In this document: positions 32,465 to 45,059 of the stretch, piece by piece
Layout: each line of letters starts with the position of its first letter
How positions within the stretch are numbered: position 1 is the first letter of the stretch
Assembly: GCF_001411555.2 (NCBI RefSeq)
Contig: NC_049912.1
Coordinates: 17,592,341-17,656,340 of the forward strand
Origin: Juglans regia
Lineage: Eukaryota; Streptophyta; Magnoliopsida; Fagales; Juglandaceae
Length of the DNA stretch: 64,000 nt
Direction: 5' to 3'
Made by a program: the position numbers and the translations under genes
The notes under the pieces: generated by a model
Told to the model about the DNA's origin: nothing
What the model saw: only the letters and a program-made list of their open reading frames with translations
The model's database searches: none

Positions 32465-34194
32465 GTCCCCATATGAAATAAAAAGGGATCACAATATTCT
32501 GAAACTTCCAAAAGTTAGCAAAAATGGCAACTCTAACCCCTTTACTCTTGGATATTGCATATTAGTCCCTAAACTTTTAATAATTGCAATTTAGCTCTAA
32601 ATTTCACAAAATTTCAAAAATCACATGTATTTTCTATTCCAAATCCATTTCTGACCTTAGAATATGATTCATCACGATGCAAATCCAAGAAAACACCAAA
32701 TCCGAAGTGTTGAGAAGTGTTGAGAATGTTTGTGAATAGTAGTAAAAAAATAATAAAAAAATAATAATAAAATATTGAATAGTAGTAAAAAGTAGGTGAA
32801 AAGTAATGAATAGTAAAAAAGTAGGTAATAAGTAATAATAAAATAAAAAATAATAATGAGAGTACACTTGCCAAACACAGCCTAAGTGCATATTGAAGCC
32901 TAATCTTATGCTTGTAAGTTTTAAACCAAAATTATCAATGAACCTCGTCCAAAAACAGAATTTAATAAAAAAATCTGCTTACTGAACTTCCAACACAAAT
33001 AACCAGATTTACTCGAAAATAGCATCTAATTCATCTTTGAACATTAAAGTTTTAAACATACAAACCAAAGTTCAATGTGGAGTTACTTGCTTCTACGATG
33101 TATTTGAGTGCTTAAAACATTATAGCATCTAAGTTCTTAACATATTCATGATAGCGATCGGTTCTAGATCTTATCATGCCCAAACAAACAAGTAATCCAA
33201 GAAAACTTTGAGGAAAACTCCAAATCACCAACTAACAGCTCAACCCGAGACATGTATATAACCATTTCGAACTTATAACTTCATCCACTTGTAATATGTG
33301 GATTTTCTTGAATAACTAAACAATGCAAATCATCATGAAGTCTAATCTAAGTCCAAATACAACACCCAAGTCAGACAAATTCCAGATTTAAAAGATTAAA
33401 CTTAAGCTTACAATATCAAACTTCAAGCTGTGCACCGAAACTCCAAACCAACAAATATACCACAAGTTCATCATATACAGCCAATACGATGCTTCAAATC
33501 ACTTCTTAACATATTCATCTTTCAAGCACTGAGACTAGAAGAGAAAATATCCAACTTACCAAAGCTAAACTCTTGAAGCAAAGGCTCACTAATACTTGGT
33601 GAAGTATAACTTGATTTTGTGTTGTATGTGTAAGTGAGTAACTGAGTGTGTGTACGTGAAGAAAATGAAGAGCAGAGGAAAATTGAGAAGTGTTTTCAGT
33701 TTCAGATCAGTAAATTATAAAAAGGAAAATAAGTCTTAAACCTCCAACTTTATTGACACCAAAGCAAGTCTTGATGAATTGAATGGTGACGATTGCACCA
33801 TGTATATAGCCACTATTTATCAATGCCTTGCAACTGTCTTGGGCGTCTATATAAGTTATTTTACCGGCTGGCGATGTGGCTGACACGTGGCACTTATTGG
33901 TCCACTTGGCATCCGAAAATAACAAGAATTTTTATTACATCATAAATTTTTAAGAAGTTCAACTAAACAAATGGTGTAATTTTTTTTATCGATCATAAGT
34001 ACCTCAATAAAATTCACGAAGTTTCGGGTTCACTTTAAAGATCACAAATTGACTTTACTCTTAAACTGAAATCCTAGTCTGTTTAATCCGTAACTTTCCT
34101 ATGTTTTTATAATAGATTAATATATCCCAAAAATCAAAGTAATACTATTGATATAATTTTCTTTTGAGGTATTATAGTTATAAATATAGAGAAC
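32465..34194 (-). repeat. Candidate solo LTR (Gypsy-like), unproven
   Basis: On the minus strand the segment starts TGTTCTCTATATTTATAACT (34194) and contains a G-box-like CCACGTGTC near 33885, a TATA-like TTTATAATTTAC near 33715, a pyrimidine-rich leader (33690-33560) and a long non-coding tail. This layout resembles a large Gypsy LTR. No 5-bp target duplication or partner LTR was found, and the right limit is a guess. The alternative is a promoter and leader of an unrecognised gene. No coding capacity over 80 codons was judged real. Confidence 0.3.
32690..32882. repeat. AT-rich MITE-like insert (gaatagtaa / aagtaatgaatag repeats)
   Basis: It consists of short direct units such as gaatagtagtaaaaa and agtaatgaatagtaaaaa, bordered by 'aaacaccaaatccgaagtg' on the left and 'cttgccaaacacagcc' on the right. 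The frames across it are runs of Tyr/Phe, so they are not genes. It may be a small non-autonomous element. Confidence 0.4.
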
Positions 34195-34199
34195 AGCCG

Positions 34200-35087
34200 G
34201 AAGCCGAATGGGTGACTTTCTTTATTTTATACCCACCAATAATTACAAGACACACAAGGATTCTAATAAAATAAAGAATAAAATTGCATGCAGTGAATCG
34301 TATTTCATCTCCTTTCCCCCCACCCCCGAACCCATTCTTTAATCTGCCATTTTTCTCCCCTCCTCCCCCACCCCTAGTTGATCTCCTTTTCTCCCCCTAC
34401 TCTCTCTCTCTCACTAAAAAAGAGAACACGAATAAGGACGGTCTTGATGGATAAGATATTGCTGAGAAAGTTGAGACAAAAAAGTGAGAAAGACAATAGA
34501 AAAAAAATAAATTTTTATAATTTCCTAACACTTTATATTTCACATTTTTTTTAATTTTTTAATTTTATTAAATATATGAATAATGAATAAAAAATTTGAA
34601 ATAATTTTAAAAAAATAAAATCAAATTTAAAAAAAAAATAGTAAAAAATTAAAAAATTTAAAAAAGTGTGAAGTGTGGTAGAGGTTGTGTAGCAAAACTC
34701 TTCTATTCTTTAAGACCAATTTTTCTATTATTTTTGAATTTTATCTCTCTCTCACCCTCTTAAAGGTGTAGTTGTACTTTTTCTGTGAGTATGGAGGAAT
34801 AATCCTCTTTAGATTATTGTGGTTTACTTCCCCTTTTTTTCCTTTTTCAATCTGGTTTCTTTCTCTTTTCTCGTTCTCATTTTTGCGTTTACAACTCTGA
34901 ATTTAATATTTTTCATAATTTTGTTCTCTTTCTTAAGGTTACTTTTTAATGGAGAATCCTATCTAGATTTTCTAGATCATGCCCAGATCTCAATTCTAAT
35001 CAATCGAGCTGAAAAGCATGCACATCTTGAAAAAGTTGAAGAAAGGAGGAAAAGCATTCGCACACACCTTAGGTCACATGAACCTCT
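34200..35087 (+). other. Flank of the CACTA element with an unassigned open frame
   Basis: 34300-34420 is C/T-rich and 34500-34680 is A/T-rich. A plus-strand frame opens at 34819 and reads into the CACTA end. Its part just before the insertion (about 34975-35087) is non-repetitive and charged (INRAEKHAHLEKVEERRKSI). If the 12.66-kb element and one TCT copy are removed, the frame runs on for about 20 more codons to a stop at about 47808. The protein is not recognised, and whether it is a real exon is open. Confidence 0.3.
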
Positions 35088-35390
35088 CACTACAAGAAAA
35101 TGGCTCTATTGCGGCGATTATTGGTCTGCTACAATTAATTTGGTCACAATAAGTCATTTTCACGATGATTTCTTGGTCGATGTGGCTACCAACCTGTGCA
35201 TTTTTATTGGTGCCTTTTGCAGTGATTTTAAACACAATTGCAGCGCTAAAATTTCGCTGCAAATATTATTTTAACTTTTACAGCGATTTTAATGATAATT
35301 GCGGCGAATTAAGCCGCCGCAAAATGTCAAAACCTTATTGTGACGCACAATTTCGCTGCAACTCTCATTTTAATGTACACAGTGCCAATA
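35088..35390. repeat. CACTA left terminal and subterminal repeat region
   Basis: After the CACTA end come repeated gcggcgatt, gcagcga/tttcgctgc and related 10-base motifs in both orientations. In En/Spm such arrays are the binding sites of TnpA. 35395-35790 then holds a C-rich leader-like stretch. Confidence 0.75.
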
Positions 35391-37593
35391 TTACCACAGA
35401 AAGTCAGATTTCCCCCCAAATCCCGATCGATTCCCCCCCAAATCCCGATTTCACCATCGTTCCCATTTTTGCCTACCAGCACTGGTTCTCCCTCAAATCT
35501 CGATTCCTGCATCGTCCCCCCAGTTTGCACACGGGGATTTAGGAGCTCCAGATTCCATATTGTTGCTTCCTTGTCCGCTTCTTGGTTCTCCTTTCGTGGA
35601 ATCCAAGCCCCTTATTCCAGACTCGAAGTGAACCAAAGTCTGTGCCTCCACGTTCGTTTCCGAGTGACTGTTTGGGAAGTCCAATATCGGCGGTCGAGAT
35701 CGTCCATCGACACGGTGGGGACTCTCTTTCATGCATCGCAGGTATCTATGGTTCCCTTTAATCTAGATTTCTCCCCCTTCATCCTCGCATGAGTTGCTGA
35801 TTGCCAAAATTATGCATTTTGGTGGGTACTGATTAAGAGTGTGTCTAAATTCATGTCCTTTCTGGGCATGTAAGCATCTAGCTTTTTTTGAGTGAACCTT
35901 TTTTTTTTGTTCATCTGTAGCTTATGGATTTTTTTTTCCCTTAGTTTGGTTTATTCATGGCCCTTTCACTGGTGCATTGTTTGTGTTTGTCTCTTTTGAC
36001 TGTCTTTGAAGTTCCAAACTGTCACCCATTCAAAATTAGTGAAAATGTTGGGTAAATGAAGTTACCCACCTATTGTTGAAGTTCCAAACCCTGAAACTTA
36101 AAGGAAAGAGAATGTCTTTTATGTTTTTTGCCATATTCAAGTGCAAAATCTTAGTTGGAAATTGTTGGTACTAGCTTAGCTATCCTTATATTATGTTATA
36201 GTTGTCTTTTTGTCCATACATCTAAATAATGCTTGTCCTTTTCATTTTAGCTAAGTTTTGCAATCAAATACAATCATTATTGCGTCCGGGGCAAAGTATA
36301 TATTATGCCTTAAGACCTGCGAATGGTTCCGAGTTTCATTGGGGTTATTTGTTGAACTGATTATACTTATAATGCATTCATATATTTAATTGTTTACTTG
36401 AACTGATTATAGTTAGAATACATTCATCTATTTAATTGTTTTCTTACTTCAAATGTTAGTTTCTTTGGCGTTGAAAGAATCTGTAATATGCATAGTTGGG
36501 GGAAGAGGATTCCTTCATTTGTACATATTACAATTAACGTTGGTTGAACAGTTGAACATATAGCATGTTTTAAATTCAAAATGATTTTGGTTAATAGTCG
36601 CAATAGGAAAATTATGAACACTCTAAGATAGAGAAGTAATGTACCTTGGTCCCAATGAGTTACAACTTGTTGATTTCTTTATTCGTCCCAGGTAGTTTAA
36701 TCAAGCCTGCAAGAGAAAATTCTGATTTAAAAATTAAGACCATTGAATATTGAGTTCAGAAATAAGAAAGGTTTTGCTTTAAAAATACTAAGGTATTTAT
36801 TAGTACCTATACTAGATGTTTAGTTTGGATAAAGGCCCTCACAAATTGAGTTGACATGAGATCAAATGATTGGTGCCATTAATTATATATAAGGGGGACT
36901 AACAATGAAACACATACATCCATGTAATTGCAGATAAAAATAAGCAAAAATTCACAGCGATTTCTTCTTTGAACTTGCCCATATCACCTCTGTATGAGAT
37001 CTGATCAATTTGATTTATTAATAAGGAATCCCTGACCAAAGTACAATTAACAATTGACTACTAGGAATAAACAAATTATTCTTATATAGCATCCAACAAA
37101 TTAATGGCAAGTCTTAGTAAAAGAGTTTATACGAAAACAACTATAATTAAATGATGTCAACTCTCATAATAAGATTACAACCATGCATGATATATGCAAA
37201 ACTACAACAGGTGGCATCCATCACTTAGATCTCTTTTATTCTCAAGTAACAAGCTCATGATGGAAACAAACAAGGAACTTGACACATGTTATGCTGAGTT
37301 CGATGCATATCTACTAGTTCATGATGATCATGTTAAGGTTACAACATTGTTAAACAAATTATGGGTTTGTCAAGTACTACATATCATAAATTAATATTAA
37401 CATGTATTAAGCAAGTTTGAAATCCACATGCATGATCACTTCCTCGTGCTAAATCCAGCGGCGATTTTTTCGCACCTCATAAAGTTCTTCTTTACACTTT
37501 CTTATCCCATATGGATGTAGAACATTGTAATAACCTATCATATCATCGTTCACCGAGTCGAGTAACTAATTTGACAACTCTTCTTTTTATTTA

Positions 37594-40500
37594 GTGGACA
37601 AAAGCTGGATGAATTTGGGTGATAGACTTGTATCACCTGCATATGCTGAAGGGGTTAAACATTTCCTCACAATGGCATAAAACCATTGTGAGGGAAGTGA
37701 TCGCATTCGGTGTCCTTGCCATATATGCTATAATAACTTCTTCTTGCCTATATTTGAGGTGGAGACTCGTTCATAAAAGTGATCAATCCAAATTACACTC
37801 AGTGGATATTTCATGGGGAGGAGGAAACACTCCCCATCATTGACGACGACAACGATCCCGAGGTTGGAGTTGAAGACAATTACATTGATGACATGGACCA
37901 TATGTTAGATGACATACAGGCTGGCACATTTGGAGATGCTTCTGAAGACAACACTACATCGCCAACTCAACCATCAATACCACTTCCCTCCCCAAACTCA
38001 ACTTTTGACCAACTATTAGAAGATGCTCAACGTCCTCTTTTTGACGGATGCACTAAATTCTCAAAACTCTCAATCGTTGTGAAGTTGTTACACATTAAAA
38101 CGCTTGGTGGGTGGTCAATCAAGTCTTTTGATATGCTCATAAGCCTTCTGCGGTCTGCATTTCCTGATGCTAAATTGCCCAGTTCATATGAGGAGGCATG
38201 GTCATTGGAGCGAGGTTTGGGTTTCAAGTACCACAAAATTCACGCATGCCCTAATGACTGCATTTTATTCTGGAAGGAATATGCTAATCTTAATGAGTGC
38301 CCTATATGTAAGGCTTCGCGTTGGATGCCAAATACACATGAGTCACTAGTGATCCCAAAAAAAGTGCTTCGACTTTTTCCTTTGAAGCTAAGATTGCAGT
38401 GTCTCTTTTTGACAAACAAGATAACATGTGATATAAGATAGCATAAAGAGCAGCGGGTACCCGATGAGACTAGTATGAGACATCATGCTGACTCTTAGTC
38501 CTGGAAGACATTTGATCAAGCCCATTGTTGGTTTGCTAGGGATGCTCACAATGTTAGGCTCGGTTTGGCAAGCGATGACTTCAATCCCTTCAACAACCTA
38601 GCAAAGTCGTATAGCATTTAGCCAGTGATTCTTGTCCCATATAACTTGCCGCCGTGATTATGCATGAAAGACCAGTTCTTCATGACATCGCTCATTATCC
38701 TTGGCCCAAAATCACCAGGGAATGACATTGATGTTTATTTGCAGCCGTTAATTGATGAGTTACTTGAACTCTGGGAGCATGGGTTACCTACATATGATAC
38801 TTCCACTAAGGAAATGTTCATGTTGCATGCTGCCTTATTGTGGACAATTAATGACTTTCCTGCTTATGAGAATCTTTCTGGGTGGTTAACAAAAGGGAAA
38901 TTGGCATGTCCCTCTTGCAATGCAAGCACAGATTCCAATTGGTTGAAGTATGGCAGAAAACAGTATTATATGGGACATCGACAGCTCTTACTGGCAGGTC
39001 ACAATTGGCGGACGAGAAAGGGTTGTTCAACGGTAGAGAAGATCATTGCATGCCACCAAATTCAGTCGAAGGAGCGGGTCTCTTAACTCAACTACAAATG
39101 CTTGGAGATGTCCAATTTGAAAAATCTTGTAGGAAGAAAAAACGCACTGCAGATCAGTTGAACTGGACAAAGAAAAACATCTTCTTCAAGCTACCTTATT
39201 GGTCAATGTTGTGGATTCGACATAATCTAGATGTTATGCATATTGAGAAGAATATTTCCGATAGCATATTGGGCACTTAAATGGACATTCCTGACAAAAC
39301 AAAAGATAATATAAATTCTCGGCGTGACCTGGAGAACTTGGGCTTCAGAAAAGAATTACATCTTAAGCGTGAATGTGGACGTGTTACAATGCCACGTGCA
39401 CTGTACACATTACATGGAGATGAAAGGAATAAATTCTGTGAGTGGCTTGCTAAGGTTAAATTTCTAGATGGGTTTGCCGCCAATGTCACGCACTATGTAT
39501 TTGTACGTGATTGCAAAATCTTTGGACTCAAAAGTCATGACCATCATGTTTTCTTGCAACGACTGCTTCCTATTGCTATTGGGGGGTTCTTAAGGACTGA
39601 TATTGCATTGGCTTTGACTGAACTTAACAGTTTTTTCAAAGAGTTGTGCGCCCGAACACTGGATGTGAATTGCTTATCCCAGCTTCAACTTGATATCGTC
39701 ACCATTCTATGTAAATTGGAGATGATATTCCCTCTTTCTTTTTTTGATATTATGGTCTACCTAGCTGTCCATTTACCAGGTGAGGCCATACTCGGAGGTC
39801 CAGTTCAATATCGGTGGATGTACCCTTTCGAAAGGTATCTTAGTAAATTCAAGCGGTGTGTTAAGAATAAAGCCCATTCAGAAGGTTCAATAGAGGAAGC
39901 CTACATTCATATTGAGTGTTTGACATTTTGCTCGGTGTATCTCCAAGATGTTGAGACGAAATTTAATCGAGCGGATCGCAACATTGATGGTGGACAAGAG
40001 GATACTATAGATGGATTCAAAATTTTCAACCAGAAACTTCATCCCTTGGGTACAGTTCATAATGTGCAATTAGAAGATAGACTCTATACCTTAGCCATAT
40101 GGTACATGCTTAACAACTGTATAGAGATTGGAACCTATCTCGAGTAAGCAATCATGACTTCCTTCGTGCTTTATTCGAAACGACCTACTACTATCCATAA
40201 GACTTTACGTAACTAACTATATATTTCCTGGCCGATTATGTTCTCCAAATGCAGGGAGCACTACGGCAAATGTAAGGATTCAAACCCAAATTCTGTCGAT
40301 CACACTCATCAAACTGAGTTTCCAACTTGGTTCAAACAACGTGTAAGTTAGCATTTGGGTGCATTTTATCTACTTATAATTCGCCCGACCTTGCTTTTGA
40401 CTATGTGTATGAAAGTATAAGTTCACAATTTAGCCTGATATTCTTGTAGGTTCAAGACCAGCGTACGGGAAACCCACCATGTGTGTCCACAGATTTGTAT

Positions 40501-41249
40501 GCGTTAGCTTGTGGTCCTGACCCTTGGGTTGCATCATATGCTGGCTGCATTATAAATGGTAAACGGTTTCATACGAATCAGCTTGAACTTCGCAGACGAT
40601 CACAAAATTCAGGGGTGTTGGTAACTGGTGACGACGATGCTAATAATTTAGACTTCTATGGTGTTCTTAATGATGCTGTAGAGTTACACTACATGGGAGA
40701 TCGTAGAGTGTACTTGTTCAGTTGTGATTGGTTTGATGTTTGGTGATAAGAAAACGTGGGGTACGAGTAGACGATCATATGGTTAGTGTCAACATGGACA
40801 GAACTTGGTATAAGAACGAACCATTTGTGTTGGCATGCCAGGCTTCCCAGTGTTTTTACATTAGAGATATAAGGTTGAAGGGGAACTGATATGCTGTGCA
40901 GAAGTATAATAATAGGAATGTGTATGACATTCCACCAGTGCCAAGGGTTCTAGACGATATTGATGGCGAATCAAGTGAGGATGATGTCTATCAAGAAAAT
41001 GAGCCATCATTTGATTATCCACTTTTACATTGTGATGCATGTCCAGTATTAACTCCACTTATTAAGACTGATATAGAACCTATCCATATTGATGCACGAG
41101 GCCATATGGCGGTTGGTGGTGACTGTAGCAATTCAACAGATTTTATTGATGATGGAAGGGTTCCATCTGGTTCCAAAGATGGTTATGGTGATTGAGAATA
41201 TTCAGATGAAGAGGACCTATCCACCGATGAAGAATTGGAGTCAGAATAG
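37594..41249 (+). pseudogene. CACTA transposase gene, TNP2/TnpD type, multiply broken
   Basis: The start codon appears mutated to GTG (37594), followed by DKSWMNLGDRLVSPAYAEGV, the transposase-associated domain with a CPCHIC zinc-binding stretch; a TAA and a shift follow. The acidic linker (37779-37990) leads into the TNP2 core (38000-39270): FKYHKIHACPNDCILFWKEY, CPICKASRW, LPTYDTSTKEMFMLHAALLW, LACPSCNAST and LPYWSMLWIRHNLDVMHIEK. DUF4218 follows at 39281-40146 (LPIAIGGFLRTDIALALTEL; VHLPGEAILGGPVQYRWMYP). Two introns (about 40146-40254 and 40342-40450) precede DUF4216 (40483-40746, YFYGVLNDAVELHYMG-like). The frame ends with an acidic tail at 41249. The domain order is canonical for plant CACTA TnpD. 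At least six stops or frameshifts are seen. Confidence 0.9.
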
Positions 41250-41541
41250 GCAACCTACCAACCATTTGAAACCAGGTGAACATCGTATCAACTGGGCAGC
41301 TTTCATTGATTGGATCGCATGCTGGGTTGCCAATCTTAAGTTTATTATAAACTGGATCTAAATTTTTCTTTGATTTATATATACCAAACCCTGAAATTTA
41401 CAAGATTAATGAGCGTACACGCACTAATATATATAGTTTCACAATATTTATTTTAATGCATTATCGTATTATTTTTTTGTCGTGGTTATATTTCCTCTAA
41501 ATAGCTTCATGTAATTCACGTTTGCTATTGTTGAATCTCAG

Positions 41542-43607
41542 GTGGACGGAAATTTAGGAGACATTTGGTCAGCGTGTTGAAGGCAAAATTCATTGCTATC
41601 TCATCTCAACCAAATGAGTTAATGAGGAGCATGAATGGCCCAAGTAGATCACTTCCCAGTGTACGAGGAACCCGTCCCAAGAAGTTTGTGCCATATAGAT
41701 GTAGTGCACGCAGGCCATGCAGAGTGCCATTAGTGACGCCAGTTCAGATGATTCAACGCAGCCTCCAAGCCAGCCATTGGAGCCTTCTTGTGCGAACCCA
41801 ATACTGGAGACCCAGACAAACAGAGAACCCTCCCCGAGGGAACAACCGAAGCCTATTCAAAGTAATCAAGAAGGTATAGTTGACTTTGATGCAGGGTGAT
41901 TTTATGTGTTTTATCATTGGTGTGTCAGATTGATTTAAACAAATGAGAACCCTAACGCAACCTTATTGTTATTATATCATACAGGTGAGGATGTCTCGTC
42001 TGTGCCTGTAGCCAACCAAGCACAAACAAGACGTGGTTGCGGGCCGGCGAAGTGTACTGAATTTGAAAAATTAAGTAAGCATGGAAAATTGTTGTTGAAG
42101 ATACATAGTGGAGAAATAGCACCATGTTGCGAGAATGCAAACATGTTTACAACACGTTTAAGCTGGATCATTAAACATCATTGCAACATGAGCTACCCTA
42201 GATGGACTGATGTACCCCAAGAGCATAAGGATGAATTAATTGATCGTGTTCGGGTAAGACTTTTATACTTTGATGTTTATCATTAAAAAGTTAGACTATA
42301 TATAATTCACGAGTGATCACCCTAAATTTTAATGGGCTATGCAGGCTGACTTTGAATTAGATTGGGACTTAGAGAATCATCGATTGACTATGACTAAACA
42401 GCTTCGTAAGCGCTTTAATGCTTTCCACCACCAACTGCATAAGATATACATGTCATATGTTAACCATGACGAGGCATTGGCGACTGGGACTAGTTTGGTT
42501 AGCCCTCTAGTTTGGTTTTGAGCTATGTGAACGATGGGGTAGCGAGGCCTTCCAGGTATGCATCATGGGTGTTCAATCCAAACACAGACAAGTTGGGTAA
42601 TAACTCCCCTAACGTGGATGGGATATTTATTACTCTGTGTACTTTTGCTTACATTGATGGTTTTTAATGACAGAAAATATCAAGTAAAAATCGGGAGAAT
42701 AGAAAGATGCTGAAAATTAACTACACAACAGGTCGCAAATCCTTTGTGAGGATGCTAGAACAAAAGGTATAAGGTTTGAAGTAAATTATTCCCACACAAC
42801 ACATTTCCCATTTATAAGCTCATATCATGTCAACCACACACTCGCATAATGTTAAATTTAGGAGGTAGATTTTTGCAAAGGGGTATGCTATATCCATGGT
42901 TTCTCTCATATATGATCAATAACTCTTGCATAGCATTTTGATTGGTTAGTCATTTATTAGTGAGTAAGCTATCTATGCCATATGTAACATATTATCTGAT
43001 TGAATATGTTACATGCACACATACCACACACATGTAGCATGCTGAAAATGCAAATTTGGTGAATTTCTTTAAGGAAACCCACTGGTCTAAGAAGAAAGAT
43101 AAATTTGTGACACCTGCCATCGAAGACATTTATGTGAGTATTTTCTAGCATAAATCATACTTGTTAAATGCAATGATGGATCTATTTATCAAATTGAATC
43201 TTAAAAATGCTTTATTAGGACATAAAAGTCCATAATCGATTCATTATGTCCTATTGCAGAAGGATATGGTAGGAAAGCTGGATACTCTAGAACCAGATAA
43301 ACGAACAGACGAAGCAGCAGCGGGTGTCTTTAGAGATGTACTTGGGCATCGACCGGGTTATGCAAGAGGATTGAGAGAGATGGTGATCCTGGAGTCTACA
43401 AGACAATGCTCATTAGCTCTAGAGAGAGAGTATATAGCTTTGATTGAAAAACATAAGAAATAGGCTGAAACTTCCAAGAGTGAGATGGAGTCAATGAAGG
43501 CAAATATGCAGGTTATGATGGAGAGACAAGATGAGACCGATCGTATGTTGAGGGCCATCTTCGCTGCGTGCCCGTCCCTCATTGAGTCTCTTGGAGAGAT
43601 TCAGTGA
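41542..43607 (+). pseudogene. CACTA TnpA-like protein (Ptta/En/Spm family), broken, about six exons
   Basis: Readable exons: 41542-41873 (Ser/Pro/Gln-rich start, needs a shift near 41715), 41985-42253 (RRGCGPAKCTEFEKLSKHGK..TTRLSWIIKHHCNMSYPRWTDV), 42345-42555 (ADFELDWDLENHRLTMTKQL), 42673-42767 (RENRKMLKINYTTGRKSF), about 43039-43134 (FFKETHWSKKKDKFVTPAIE) and 43260-43607 (LEPDKRTDEAAAGVFRDVLG, then a coiled coil). Introns have GT..AG ends. Stops interrupt exon 3 and exon 6 (TAG at 43461-43463). TnpA binds the subterminal repeats and, with TnpD, carries out excision. Confidence 0.85.
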
Positions 43608-43702
43608 GGATGTTTTTGTGGGAAAATATGGGAAGGCTTTTTTGTGGCATTTTTGGGTGCATTTTTGTACTAAGATGGTGGATTGACAAGACATGCACCA
43701 TA

Positions 43703-43737
<35 letters not shown>

Positions 43738-45027
43738 AATGGATATATATTCAATGGGAGGTTATATGTAAATGTTTTGTGGGAGCAAGCTGGGTTGGGA
43801 AAATAGATGTTTTGGCCCAAGATATATCCTTAAATAGGTATGATAATATGTACAAACTTTATGAGATGATGTTAGGCCTCACTGAAGATGAGTCAAACAT
43901 GTAAGTATCTACGCCACCGCCTTCACTATACTTATGATTGGGTGTAGTGGCATGCTTACCAACATTTGGTTGCTTGTTGTACAAGCTAATTCACACCATG
44001 TATGTACATGGTATGAATGGGAGGGGTCGGCTTACGACAGAGCCTAATACGTGACCTAAAATTTTGTAATCTTCTTCCTCGTGCATCTTATGTCGTGATG
44101 GTACGTGCTACCCGACCTTGTCTTATGCTTGACCAGAATGGATCCCAAGCACAAATTCACGGGAGACTGACCAAGCAGGTGATGTCTTCATTCCCCTACG
44201 CGATCTACTTCTAGCTAGTATGCACATCTACAAGTAATGATATGATCTTCTTGTAATTTTTAAAAATGATATACAAGTACTAAATTTGTGCTTCTGCTCA
44301 AGTATAGATAGGCCTACTTTACTTACACAAATAAGTAATGGTATGCTATAGGTGAGGATTGTCGTATGAACAGAATTAGATTGGTTCTCGTTCTTGTCTT
44401 TCAGTGCACAGGCGATTCCTATTGCAGGTTTTGCCTATCTTATGCTCGTTTAGATTTTAATGTTTTTTCTTTGGGTCGCATTCGCATGGGATTGAACAGA
44501 AGTGATTTTTCCCTTTCAATTACAAGTTGTCCTTCATGATCCAGTGGTGTTAAATGGAATATTAATAATGCATGCCATCCCCCTTTTTGTCAAATAAGAA
44601 AGCAACAATGGATGGTTTTTAAGAATTTTATGTGAGCATATTCCTATCCCATTATATATTAATGGGATAGGAAAAAATAATAATAATCCAATTTCACAAA
44701 AGGTTATAATTTTTCTTCACTAACTCCCTAAAAAAAGGATATATAATATATACAAGATTTTTTTGTAGTATTTAAGGTGGTGGGAAAAAAAACACTTTTC
44801 CAAACCTTTGTTTTTATACAGTAATCAACATGTCATTCCCTGCTTTTTCCTTTTGCATACAGCTTTATCTAGAAAAAAGAAGCCATAGGTGGTGTTCTTG
44901 GAAGAATATTGGGTACTCATAGGTTTATTGTCACAATTATTTGCTAGCTTTGCTATTGGGGTATATTCTGAGTGCTTGCATTTGATCTGCCCTCCTATAT
45001 AATTATAAGAGAGTCACTCACTCACTC

Positions 45028-45059
<32 letters not shown>

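Noticed and set aside
32614..32891. Three overlapping minus-strand frames rich in Tyr and Phe
   Set aside because: Translation of an AT-rich simple repeat; hydrophobic runs are compositional, not a membrane protein.
35340..35792. 150-codon plus-strand frame in the CACTA left region
   Set aside because: Starts within the subterminal repeats and shows no CACTA or cellular motif; probably leader sequence.
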